Positions 32,203-43,282 of a stretch of 64,000 nucleotides of DNA are shown piece after piece (position 1 is the stretch's first letter; every line of letters begins with the position of its first letter). The stretch comes from Terana coerulea (taxonomy: Eukaryota > Basidiomycota > Agaricomycetes > Polyporales > Phanerochaetaceae): positions 1 to 64,000 of the forward strand of contig JAKOGH010000892.1 of NCBI GenBank assembly GCA_024811115.1, read 5' to 3'. The notes beneath the pieces were generated by a model that was not told the origin of the DNA, did no database searches, and saw only the letters and a list, made by a program, of their open reading frames with translations. The translations under genes were made by a program, and so were the position numbers.

Positions 32203-33746
32203 GTGTTGCGGAAGAAAGTCGGCTTATTCTGTTTGACAACCCCGTTGCTCGGAGAAAACCCCTTAAGTTCCCGGGGTCCTACCACTTTGTTATCCGGCAA
32301 CGCCGGTCTTTGATTAGATGCTTACTCGGTAAGTACAGTATATCATTACGGACTACTAGAGTGGTTAGTAAGGTGTACAATGCGTAACTAATGTGAGGTG
32401 TGATGTCCCAACTGTTGGAATTCGGTGTTGGGCGTCTCGCCACCAAGCCCGGACGATGCCGGTGGTGCAAACCTTAATCTCGGTAGACACATCCGCTGTA
32501 CGCTACATCCGTCTCGTCGTTGTTGAATCCACCCCTTCGTTTGCCCGTATACCTCGAATACCAACCATGCCCTCTATTAGACGACTACAAGTAGAGTGCG
32601 AGGCCGTACGACTGGAGCTTGCCGCGATCTAGTGAGGTGGCGAGTGGCCTGTCATTGCTGGGTTTGCGGTGGCAGTGTGGTGCCCGCTGCCTCGGTATCC
32701 TTCACCTTCTCGCGCAGCCTTCAGTCGTGAAGTACCACGACCTGTGCAACCAGTGGAGCAGCAGGGCCCATGCATCGAAAATGATATCTATGAGACGAGT
32801 GAATCCTGACCTTTCATCTACTACTTGCTACACCCTGTTGGCGTGGCTTAGTAACAAGATTTGTATGCAGTATGTCAGGGCATGATCATTGATGATCCTG
32901 TTGGTGCTCAACTCAACACATTGATAAGTGTATTGAAAGTGACTATTATATCCAAGTCACTTCCAACTGTTTACTGACATAAGCATACCATTACTAGATT
33001 TACTTAATCACAACAACCTCAACTGCAAACATTTGTACACGAGGGGTTGCTGATTTGTAAGCAGATGGACCCCAGAGACAGGGGGGGTTGTTCAGGGTAA
33101 CGGGGTTGTCAAACAGAATAAGCCAAGAAAGTCTGATGTAACTTACATGCTGTTAGAAAGTCTGTAAGTTACAGTAAGTTACAATGACCTGGTATTGATA
33201 GGTGTAAGTAAGTGTCAGTAAGTAATTTCGGCCGGTCAGTCTGATGAAGCGGCACGCCACCGTGCCTCAGTGTCCATCTGGTTGCGCTGCGTAGTCACAC
33301 ACGTGAAATAGCCTAGACTACCGCAAATATGTTCTTGTGGTGGATACTTTTAAGTAATTGCGATGTCATTGAGCCATGCAGAACAGTGCTTGCTACCGAC
33401 TCGCCCGAGACTCGCTCCTCAACAGCCCGCCACAAAGTCCCTTGCTGAATATTCTTGCTACTGAATCGGAGCAAACAGCAAGCTGCGGGGACAAGGGCCA
33501 GGGTGTCGGGAGAGGGCGGGGTGAAGGAGAGCAAGCCAGGAGTGGTCAAGTTTGCTGGGCCGGACTCACTGCCAGGGGCCCTGTAACCGCGGGAATTATT
33601 TACCATAATCTACATTTACTTACCATAACTTACACAGAGGCGCCCAGATGTAAGAAACTGTAACTTACACCCCTTTTCGACTTTACATCTGCCGTTATTT
33701 ACTGACATATGTAAGTTACATCCGCCGGGACTTTCTTCCGCAACAC
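32203..33746. mobile_element. Composite TIR DNA element, non-autonomous
   Basis: Perfect 18-bp ends GTGTTGCGGAAGAAAGTC (32203-32220) and its reverse complement (33729-33746), each flanked by TA. Inside, a 26-bp sequence (32221-32246, GGCTTATTCTGTTTGACAAC...) recurs inverted at 33099-33124. The segment from 33125 has its own ends, AAGAAAGTC-TGATGTAACTTACAT, mirrored before the right end. Many GTAAGTTAC/GTAACTTAC motifs are scattered at 33130-33720. No transposase. This looks like two related elements fused or nested. Confidence 0.65.
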
Positions 33747-33748
33747 TA

Positions 33749-35189
33749 CAACAAATCTCGACAGGTGGCTGGCACGCCGCCCAAAGCATGCAGCGACTAA
33801 AGCCGTGCTCATGGCCTCAAACAAATTTCTGAGGGCCCTGTGATGCTGATAGGTGGTCAAACATGCCATACACCAGCGCAAACCGCGATTTTTGCATGCG
33901 GTGTGCGTGCGTGCAGCGTGCACGGCTGCAGGAGGGTGCCAGGTCTGCCAGCACACCGGCGCTCTGATATCTTTGAGGGACAATGGCTTTGAGGGACAAT
34001 GGCGGTCAAAATGCTGGTGCTGGGAATTGTCGAGTAAACTGGGCGATCAAAAGATAATTAGTCTTAACGAGCCCTAATGAGTAAGAGAGCGACTGGGACT
34101 GGTAGGAGGCAACAAACTCGCCAGCGTCTACGCGGAAACTCGTCGGCGTCTACAGAAACTCGAACTCGCTCGGGATATGCCGGTGGAACTGGAAGTCGCT
34201 ACGCAAGAACATCCAGCTGGCTGATACTGCCATCTATATAGAGAATCACCACAGGCAGATACTCTCGTAATGTTTACTGACGGTGACTTATCTGAGGGCC
34301 CACCCTTGTTTGTTTCTTCACCCGTTTTGGCAGCCGCTTGCCACGTGCCCCGGCCTCCAACGAAGGAAGACGCCCGTGAGAACAAAATAGTACTAATCAC
34401 AGTAAAAAGATATAAATTAGCATATATTTAGCTCGATTAGCCTTACAGAAGGGACAGAAAGAGCGCGAGTATGAGAACAAGAGTGAGATAGCATGACGAA
34501 CGAGTCCAGGATTTAGCACAAGTAAAGCAGATTTACCGTTAATTTACCTTAATGAACCCTATTTGACGCGCCCAGTCCGAGTCCGAGTGCACAGACGCCC
34601 AGTTCCACTATTTTGTCCGACAAGGACCTTCATAACCTTCATACATATCTGACATCAGATCTCGCTCGTTAGCGCGCCTAAATCGCGCTGCACAGTGCAA
34701 ATACACTCTATTAAAAGCTCGTACTTGCGACAGTATCGCTCCGTGAAACTTGAGTTCATGCTTGGTTAGTCCTCCGCTACCTCATCTCCTCTACCATCTC
34801 ACGTCGAAATCAGGAATCCTGCGAAGTGCACAACGGGCAAAAGATGGTCCTGACGACGCACTGCTTGACTACAAGCTGCGCCACCATGTGCCATGCCAGG
34901 TAGGAAGGCAAGCTTGACATTCGCCGTTGGTGGCTTCACGATATCGAGAAATGCGAAGTTCCCACTATATTATGGCCGTACGGTTAAGTCGCATGGGATC
35001 TTCAAGTCGAGATCTATATAGCGGATAGAATCGATACAGAATGTATACAGGTTTGGCTCGGTGGTTACAAGCATCTTCTGTAATCTCCCAAAGATTGACG
35101 CTAGTACCATAGTCTTCTCGAGGACAAGCCGCTGGCATCATGTTCTCGGCTCCGAGCAGAACAGAATCTCATCGCGCAACTCTAACCGG
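33749..35189. other. Gene-poor region
   Basis: 1.4 kb without a supported gene. A minus-strand ORF at 34128-34400 and short tandem repeats (GAGGGACAATGGCTTTGAGGG at about 33974) were seen. An AT-rich patch lies at about 34385-34440. No homologue recognised. Confidence 0.35.
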
Positions 35190-36450
35190 TTACGACTCCC
35201 GATATATCAATATATCGTCCTCTGCTTGCTCATAGTCCGGCAACACAGGCGGAGGACGTCCTTGCCGCATAGCCCTCATTTCACTCCTCAGCCGGTCCAC
35301 CTCCTCCTCCAGCTGCTTCTCCCTTTGCGCGCTCGACATCGAGACTGTCGACAGCGTATCCGCCGTGGGCGGATATGGAGCCGCGCGCGAGGCTATGTCG
35401 ATCACGCTGGCTGACAGCGGCGTGGACGCGGACGCGGTGCGTGAAGTCATCTCCGGCGTATACCTCGAGCTTGGGTCCGGTTGTTGAGATATCGGAGAGG
35501 AGAAGTATGTCGGCGAGGGCTCCTTCGAGGTAATAGTAGGACTTGACGCAGAGTCCGCGGTGAAAGGCTGGACGGGTTTGGGCTTGGGCTTGTTGTTTCG
35601 GCGGCGGCAGTATAGAAGCGAGAGCACGAGCAGCGCTATGAGAGCTAACCCTCCCACCACACCGCCAACAACGGGTCCGACCAGCGACGAGTGCGACGAC
35701 TTGGATGAATTGGACGACGTGGGGGTGGACGTAGTGGCAGGCGACGATGATGCTGCGGAGCTTCCAGCGGTGCCAGCAGTGGTATTTGCGGTCTTTGGGT
35801 CCGTACTGATCACATACCCGGTCAAAACGATTGAGTTCAGATGATAGATTGCACAACAGACGTACGTATAGATCGCATAATCGAAGAGCAGCGCACTCTG
35901 GTTACTCCCTGACGCTGTGGCCACAACCGTATGCGGCCCCTGCTCCAGCCCCCCTCTCGAAAACACCGACTGGTTGTAGACGAACCCAAGGCTGCTTGCA
36001 TTGTCCCACACGAACGAGCCGGCCTCCTGTCCATCGAGCGTAAAGTTCAGCGCGGTGAAGACTTGGGATTGCACGATATTGAAGATCCATATTGCCGTCC
36101 CTATTCAGGTACGTTAGTTTTCCCAGTACTCTAGGTAGCGACAGAATGACAGGCTTGCCATTAAACTGTAGCGTAATGTCAAACTGCTCCGGGTACCTCC
36201 CAGGGATGTACGTCCCGTCATGCCAAGTGCCTCCGCCGGCCTCGCTGGTGTTAGGCTTCGCGGCACAGAAGTCGCAGCCCGCCCCTTGGTTCCACGCAAT
36301 TGGTGGGTTGTAGGTAGGCTTGAGACCTGTGACCCCGTCGCCGGTTTCGTCGTCGATAGTCACATTCGTCGGAGTCGCCAGACTTGTCGAAGCCAGCGAA
36401 AGTAGAAGAAGAGCCAGCCGTGCACAATTAGAGAATGATAATGAAGGCAT
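35190..36450 (-). CDS. Secreted/single-pass membrane protein, basidiomycete family (copy 2)
   Basis: Exons 36450-36159, 36100-35866 and 35805-35190. Same architecture as copy 1: signal peptide (LALLLLSLASTSLA), TPTNVTIDDETGDGVTGLKP, two Cys in GCDFCAAKP, AGGGTWHDGTYIPG, then FTALNFTLDGQEAGSFVWDN, GPHTVVATASGSNQSALLF, Ser/Thr-rich stalk, transmembrane helix (VVGGVVGGLALIALLVLSLL), basic stop-transfer YCRRRNNKPKPK, coiled coil REKQLEEEVDRLRSEMRAMR, end DYEQAEDDILIYRES. The frame is open throughout. The first intron starts GC (AATG/GCAAGCC), a GC-AG intron; copy 1 has GT there. Topology: type I, ectodomain outside. The conserved C-terminal peptide suggests an intracellular partner. Function unknown. 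Confidence 0.75.
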
Positions 36451-36892
36451 TGCTCTTGAGTGCCAGGGCCTGAGGCCTGAGGCTTGTGCTGGCAACGACG
36501 CCTGGTGGACTGGCGCAGTGAGTCGAGACGAACGAAGGAGGGAGGAAAGAAAGATAGGCTTTGCATTTCAGGGGCATATTGCACAGAAAGCGCTGATGTC
36601 GGTCTGTTTGGGTCGTCGCAGATCCTGGTCTTTGAACTCCGGAAGCCGCTGGGCTGGTTGGACGTGTGAGTGTTGCAATGTAAACCTGATGAGGTCCACG
36701 TGCTGTGCAAGCCGCTTTTATTTTTTGATGACAAATCAAATGATGGCTGCCTTGTGGCGTTTGCTGCCAACTTCGAGTTGAACAACATGTTCGTCCGGCC
36801 AGAATATTGTGATGCCTCCAGTACAGATTTTGAACATAGGGATCACAAAATGTGGGAAATACTGAAGGTATGTGGATATGTACGAAGGTACA
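36451..36892. other. Intergenic region
   Basis: About 440 bp between the start of the membrane protein and the stop of TPR-CHAT copy 3. No clear signal. Confidence 0.3.
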
Positions 36893-39800
36893 TTACGCTC
36901 CGATGTGAATGAAGTTGACCCATCGCTCTACCTCACTTTTCTTCACATCCTCTCGCAGACGTCGAGTCGCTGTGGACAGGGCTCTCGCCGCTCTCTCTCC
37001 TCCCGTCTCGCCTGTCAACCTTCCAGCATCCTCGGCAGGCATTTCCTCGTAGAAGTATTTCGCCACGGTCGGTCCGTCAGCATCCATCAACTGCCACATG
37101 GTGCCAACGACGCCGCGGAAACCTGCGAACTGCACAGCGGCGGCCAGATGTAGGACCTCCTCGGTTGCGCTGCCTTCCAGCTGCTCGGCCGTATGACATG
37201 CAGACAGATAGGCAAGCTCGGCGTTCGGAATCTGCGACTTGAAGATGTCGAGCAGCGTAAAATACTCGCCGTTCCACAGCTCGAACGCCGAGTCGAACGG
37301 ATCATCCTTGCCCAGGTGCCCGTGGCACGCGAAGTGCACCCATGAGTGGGCTTGCAGGTTCTCCATGACCTTCTGGGACGTCGCTTCGTCGTTTACGAGA
37401 AGAGTAACAGGAATACCGCGGCCAAGGGCTCGAATCATGGCAATTTCATCTTGCACGCGGATCAGAGAGTCGTCCGCAGGCAGCTGTGTGACAGCAAGAA
37501 GCTTGGGTGCGTGCTGAATATCGGTCTTTGCAGCGAGATTTGACTGGGCGTGAAGCAGGGTGCCGATAGTCGGAGTGTACGAAGAAATATAGAGGTCCGG
37601 GAGATACACCAACGCAGCTTTGCTGCCATCGCGAGTCTCCTGGGGTTGGACCTGCTGCATGGATCGGAAGGTTGCACAAAACCGAGGTAGGACACCACCA
37701 GATACGGGAACCCTGTCTAATGCCCAGTTGAACTAGAGCTCGAACGACAGGGCCCACCAGGAAGTCCCATAGCATCTCCATGGTCTCCTTGAGTACGTGG
37801 TTATATGCTTTCGGCTTGTGGCCAAGCAGAGGACGAGCTTCAAGTAGACGTTTACTGATGCTCAACGCGGCTTTGTAGAATGTGCTGTCGAGGGGGACGC
37901 ATACTGACTCCCGATCGAGCGAGAATAATCAGTGCGTCCGACCTGTGCCTGTTGTGATTGACTACGATAATGGGGCCTTTGCCGGCGGCGGGTTGCAAAG
38001 CAGGGAATGCGGGCGGAGTAAGGAAATCGTGCAATTCTGGATAGCTGCGAATCTTTGCCGTGAGCCGATCTAACTTCTCTGAGAACTGGCGTTTATTCTT
38101 CAGCATCTCTCCAAACGTGTCCTCCTTCGGCCTCCTCGTAGTTTCAACTGCTGAACCAGCGGATACCAGCTGTCCAAACGGGCTTGGCGAAATGCTGAGA
38201 GACTCGAGGGCGCGAGCGGTAGACAGGAAGTCATCGGCCAGCGCTTCATCGACCTTCTTGAGCCGACCGAGAGGTGTCCTGAAACGGCGAACTTGGGACC
38301 ATAGCAGTGTCCGTCCATGCTCGAGAAATTCAATTGCGTCTGTTAGCTGACCTCGCTGAATTGCGTATGAGGCGGCATCCAAGGGAAGCGAGCTATACGG
38401 TTCTCGAAGTGCTTTGTGCTGCATCGTGAGGATGGGATAAATGGTAACGCTGTGCGCGAGCAGCTCCATGCATTTGCTGTAGGCGTCAAGGGTCAAGGGG
38501 TCGTCAACGTCGCGTTCATATTTCGCCCACAGTCTGCACGCCCTCAGCTGTTCGGAGACTGTGCTAAGAAATCCAGCGCCCTTTGCGCAGAACCTCAGGT
38601 TATCCAAGCACTCCGCGATGTCTTCCTCCGCTCGTGAGTGTGACGAAAATCGCAGCTGCAACAGAATAGCCAGGTTGGTATGACCTTGCATTCGGCCTGG
38701 ATGACCGAGCGAACGGATCGCAAGGGCTTCCCGAAGATACGTGATAGAATCGTTCAGATCCTGTATGTTCCCTGTCCGCTCATATCTTTCATTTACGATG
38801 CTGGCCAGGTTGTTAAGCGAATTTGGTCGAGCAGGATGCCCAAGGGGTTGCAGTTGAAGAGCTTCGTTGTAACAAACAATGGATTCTTCAAGACTCGATA
38901 CCTGTTCAGTCTCGAGAAAGTGAGCCTTGAGCGCCCCAGCCAGGTTGTAGAGTGATTGAGATCGATCCGGATGGCCCGGCAAACGCAGCATCAGCGTGTC
39001 GCGGTGATACGAGATGCATTGCAAGAGGTCTTGAATATGACCAGTTGCACCGAATCGAAGTTTCAAAGAGATTGCCAGGTTGTTGAGAGAGTGGGGGCGA
39101 GATGGATGATTGAGTGGACGCAAACCAAGGGAGCCTTTATGATTTGCGATACACTCGTCAAGATCTGGTAGTTGATTGGTGTGTAAGTAGCGAAACATCA
39201 ACGCAGTCGCTAGATTGTTGAGTGAATCGGACCGCGCAGGGTGTCCGGGAGGACGGAGTAAAAGGGCGTGCCGATTCAGCTCAACGCTTTCTTCTAGGTC
39301 TTCCATCTGCCCCCGCTCTTCAAATCGGATTCGAAGCGCACACGCTAAGTTGAAGAGCGACAATGATCGGTTGGGATGCCCAGCTGGGTGTAGATCAAGT
39401 GCTGCGTAACGCAATACGATGCCTCCGTTAAATCCTCAGCCTTGCCGGCTTGTGAAAATGCTCGTGGAGTGCAGATGCAAGGTTGTTGAGTACTGTAGCT
39501 CGCAGAGGATGTCCAGATGGGCCGCATACTGAGGGCATCGCGGTTGTGGTCAATTGAGTCCTTCAAGTCTTGTATTTCTCCTGTGAGTTCGTATCGAGCT
39601 CTAAGCGAGGACGCAAGGGAAACAAGAGCCAAAGAACGCTGAGGATGTGTCACAGGACACAACGTGACAGCGTCATGACCATATTGGACACTTTCCGTGA
39701 GATCTCGTACGTTCCCAATGTGTTCGTACCGTACGGCCAGCAGCGTTGACAAGTTGATCAGCGAAGACGCCCGTCTTGGGTGACCCGGGGGCGTTCCGCA

Positions 39801-40534
39801 AGGGCTTCATGATGAAACTTGACAGACTTCTGGAGATCACGCATCTCCCCCGCGTTATCGAAGCGTGTACGTAGAGAGTTTGCGAGATTGTTAAGCACCG
39901 TCGCCCTCACGGGATCTCCGTTCGCGCATAGCCCAAGTGCCTCATACCCATACTCGATACTCTCTTCAAGGTCTCCCATCCTGCCCTCCACATCATAGCA
40001 ATTGCTCAGCGCCAGGGCGAGATCATTCAACAAAGAAAGTCGGTCGGTACGGCCAGATCCAGATGTGTACGAAGTAAGTGCCTCGCGGTAATACGCTATA
40101 GACTCATGGAGATCTTGGACCTGACCCGAGCTGTCGAATCTTGTAGTTAAGTCCTCGGCTAGTACCTCGAGGGAGTTGACTCTGTCCTTGTGTCCACATG
40201 GACACAACAACAGTGCTTCACGGCGATACGCGATGGCCTGGTTAAGGTCCTCCAAAGACTTGTTGGCTTCGAAGCGGGATCGCAGTGCAACAGCGACGTT
40301 GCGCAACACCAACGCTCTTTCGGGATTTTCGGGGGATGGAGAAATCGACAGGAAATTGTGATATAACTGAATACATTCGTCCAGGTCGGATGAATTTGAT
40401 GACGCTATGAACCGATCATGGAGGACATCCGCGAGCTTCCAAGCGAGACGTGGATACTGGTCGTCTCCTCGAGGACAAGCTGCCAGAACCGCTCGCTGCG
40501 CAGCCACCTCATCTCCGTTGTGGTCCGATTGCAT
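36893..40534 (-). pseudogene. TPR-CHAT copy 3 (divergent subfamily), about six frameshifts
   Basis: Starts MQSDHNGDEVAAQRAVLAAC (ATG at 40534), then TPR units more diverged than in copies 1, 2 and 4 (e.g. LDLHPAGHPNRSLSLFNLAC, LRLPGHPDRSQSLYNLAG), middle region (RRFRTPLGRLKKVDEALADD) and CHAT (IWWCPTSVLCNLPIHAAGP, YISSYTPTIGTLLHAQ). The dyad is present (WVHFACHGHL; AYLSACHTAEQ). Frame changes: C5 at 39787-39791 (one C short), GGG at 39519-39521 (one extra), a T4 run and an A near 39440-39465 (each one short), CCC at 37910-37912 (one extra) and CCCC near 37650 (one short). No extra in-frame nonsense codons were seen, so homopolymer errors are as likely as decay. Head-to-head with unknown-family copy B. 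Confidence 0.7.
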
Positions 40535-41804
40535 AGGCAGTACTAGGAAGTATCCCTGTGGAACGACTGCGCTTAACACACACGTAATTAGCCGCGTACA
40601 ACCCAAGAGACAAGGTGCGTACGTTAAGTAGTGATTTGCGCTACTAACGCTCTTTGCGCAACCTAACTTCCGACGATCTGCTCTGCCTTGAACGTGAAGT
40701 GGGGGCGGACGGAAGGCGAATGCCTAATCACGAAACGCAGCTGAGCTTCAGTTCGGTGAAGATTGCTACCCGGTAAGCGGTGGATTGACTGACAGCTATG
40801 CCCGTCGCTCAATAACGTTTAGCACAAGCGAGCTGGAGGATACGTGATCTTCAGGCACGATTTGAAGCGGGTGGTGTGTATGTGGGTGCCGCTGAAACCT
40901 CGAACTCGTTTGCAGACCTATAGAGCGGTCGCGGTCGTCAGGACGGCGCCGGGGGTTCTCGGTCTGGCGTGCTCACCGGCTTCTCCGAGTAGAGCAAGCC
41001 CCGGATGGATGACTACGGACGACAGTGCGCGCCAAACGTGTGGCGAAGGTATCTGTTTACTTAACATAACCTGGAAGGCGCTGAGCAGTCATGTGCTGCG
41101 GTGCGGTGGCATCGCTTTTTCATTGAAGCCTACTTGACCGCGCTTCTCGGAGAGACGTCGCAGCAAGAGCTCTGATACTGATATAAGTCAGGGTCTTCAG
41201 AATTTAATATTTCTGACATCTCACCGTTCGGAGGAGCTATAAGGATGGCAATCGCTGCAAGTTCTGCTTGAAACTGGGTCTTGGGAGGAGTAGGAGCGTG
41301 AGAAACGCTGGAGCCAGGTTTGGCAGGCAGACCCTTTCAACGCAAACAGGGCCAAACAACGCTTGCACCGCATGTTGGCATCGCTTTCTAGCCCCTGATA
41401 TTCACTTGAACCAGAACGTCCAGGAGTTTTCTGCCTTACGCAGTGTCGGCGGTGTAAACAGGTCTATTCTCACATTGATGAAATAGCTACTCGACGAAGC
41501 AGAAATTCTGACATATGCTGTACCATAGTCTCCATTGTCAAGGCTATGCTCACAGCCTCCGTGCAGGGGCAAGCATGATCCTAGGATCTTTGGGACGCTG
41601 TCTATGTGGCATCGATATGTAGGTTCCATCCAAATATGACGTCCGCATGCATCCCACGAGCTCAAAACTTTGATTCAGCGTCTGATACCGTGCGATTACT
41701 GGTATATATAGCGGAGGCTACTCGGTTGCACAGGTCGCTGCCACCTTGCGACCGCCAACGTCCGCATCCCGTAGCGCATCCTCAGCCATTGTGTTCTCCA
41801 CATC
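40535..41804. promoter_or_regulatory. Divergent promoter region, TPR-CHAT copy 3 / unknown-family copy B
   Basis: 1.27 kb between two divergent starts. TATATATA at about 41703-41710 lies about 95 bp before the copy B ATG. GTGCGTACGTTAAG at about 40615 resembles half of the palindrome found upstream of TPR-CHAT copies 1 and 2, but is not exact. No gene recognised in between. Confidence 0.4.
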
Positions 41805-42822
41805 ATGGTGTTTTTGGTTTGGCACGAAGAATGCTTCAAGAAAGTACGTAGATCTGATCAATCACGCGTCCTCGAAGTGGGCAAACTGGGATCCTCCGAG
41901 GATCATCGAGGTGCGCAGGAGCTGTGTTTATTGTGACGATTGTGGAGTTAATTGACCGCAAATGCGCAGGCGGGAGACTACGGCACAATAAACCGCGAGA
42001 CGGGCGAGTTCGAGAGGGAAGGTAGCATCTACGAGTGCGACGATCCTCTCGTCAAAAATGCCGCAAGCAGGTATCCGCCTACCACACAACGTATGGAGCA
42101 GTTCTACAAAGTCGGATCCACTAGTGCTACGGCCAAGAAGCTCAGTGTTGGGGCGGAAGCGTACGTGCCTGGAGTGTGTCCGACCATGTTGTGCGTCTGA
42201 TCTATCCTGGGTTCAACAGCACGAACGGGTTTTCGGATGCCAAGTTCGCTACGCAATTCCAGTTCAGCAAAAAGCGAGGTGCCTTCCTAGTGATGCACAA
42301 CGTAAAGATGACCGTCGTACCAGACGAATTCTGTCCGGCAACACAGACCAGCGAGCGATTAAAGCGGAAGATGCTCGTTTACCAGAGCTTCAGATGCGAT
42401 GGCTACGCTTTGTATCTGTCGGACAGGAGTAAGACCTTGTATCGCTTGACCCGAGTGACCTCATCTGACTTTGTTCCTGACTTAGAGTCGGAAATCGTTA
42501 GCGTTGCCCTGAAGGCAGGCGCTCCCGTATCAGGAGCGGTCGTCAGCGCAAACGTGGGTAGCGAATGGGTCCACCAGGGAGTCGTTGGCGTGTTTCGTGA
42601 GGGACATAGCGACGAAGGAGGCTATACGCCGTTGTATTGTATCAAGCAAATCAAACCGCCCCCGCCTGCCCGCCGTGATACTGCCGGCGGCGTAGAAACG
42701 TACGCTATGTCAATTTACCCATGCATTGATTGGGCTGACATGAGTGTCTGCATAGCTGGCAGGAGGTGGATGTACCCTGGGATGACCTCGACGAGGACGG
42801 TGAAGAAGAGCCGGACGAGTGA
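41805..42822 (+). CDS. Basidiomycete unknown family, acidic W-W-LDEDG tail (copy B), apparent frameshifts
   Basis: Paralogue of copies A and C. Exons about 41805-41910, 41970-42428 (frame change inside), 42486-42699, 42756-42822. Landmarks: KYVDLINHASSKWANWD, AGDYGTINRETGEFEREGSI, FQFSKKRGAFLVMHNVKMTV, VPDEFC, KRKMLVYQSFRCDGYALYLS, YTPLYCIKQIKPPPPARRDT, TWQEVDVPWDDLDEDGEEEP. Two frame problems: the T5 run at 41811-41815 has one T too many for ATG GTG TTT TGG TTT to continue as in copy A, and between GAEA and SDHVV (about 42160-42176) the frame moves by minus one. The rest is open. Function unknown; no signal peptide. The conserved tail W.E.D.PW..LD.DG suggests a short binding motif. Confidence 0.65.
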
Positions 42823-43078
42823 TTGCCTAGCAAGTCACTTCCCTTGGAGAGATCGGACCCTCCGCCTTTGCTCAGGATACCATGCAACCAACGCAGCCGT
42901 CGAACATCCTTCGTCCCGCTCATATACGGCCTTGACGAGGATGAGGGAGGAGGAATTAGACAACTAATTGCCTGGCAAGGCACTTCCCTCGCGGGCTCGG
43001 TCGCTCTGCTTTTTTCAGTATACCATGCAATCAGCACGCCCATCGGTCAGTTTCCGTCCCGCTCGCATATCGCTCTGC
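42812..43078 (+). repeat. Tandem duplication in the 3' flank of copy B
   Basis: Two diverged units of about 135 bp: GACGAGTGATTGCCTAGCAAGTCACTTCCC... and GACAACTAATTGCCTGGCAAGGCACTTCCC..., both containing ATACCATGCAA.CA..C and TCCCGCTC.CATAT. The first overlaps the stop codon. Confidence 0.6.
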
Positions 43079-43282
43079 AATCAATACTATACCATTATAC
43101 ACTGTAACACTCATCTCCGCGCAATGTCTGATGCCATGACAATACATATCGACTCATTTTCAGCGGCACGAGTCATATGAAATATAAATCCCGATACACA
43201 TGGCTTGCTATGCTCAGTGCCTTTAACTGTCCTCGTGAAAGCTTGAAATACTAACAGCGCCCTTACGCTGTGCACTGCCTCT

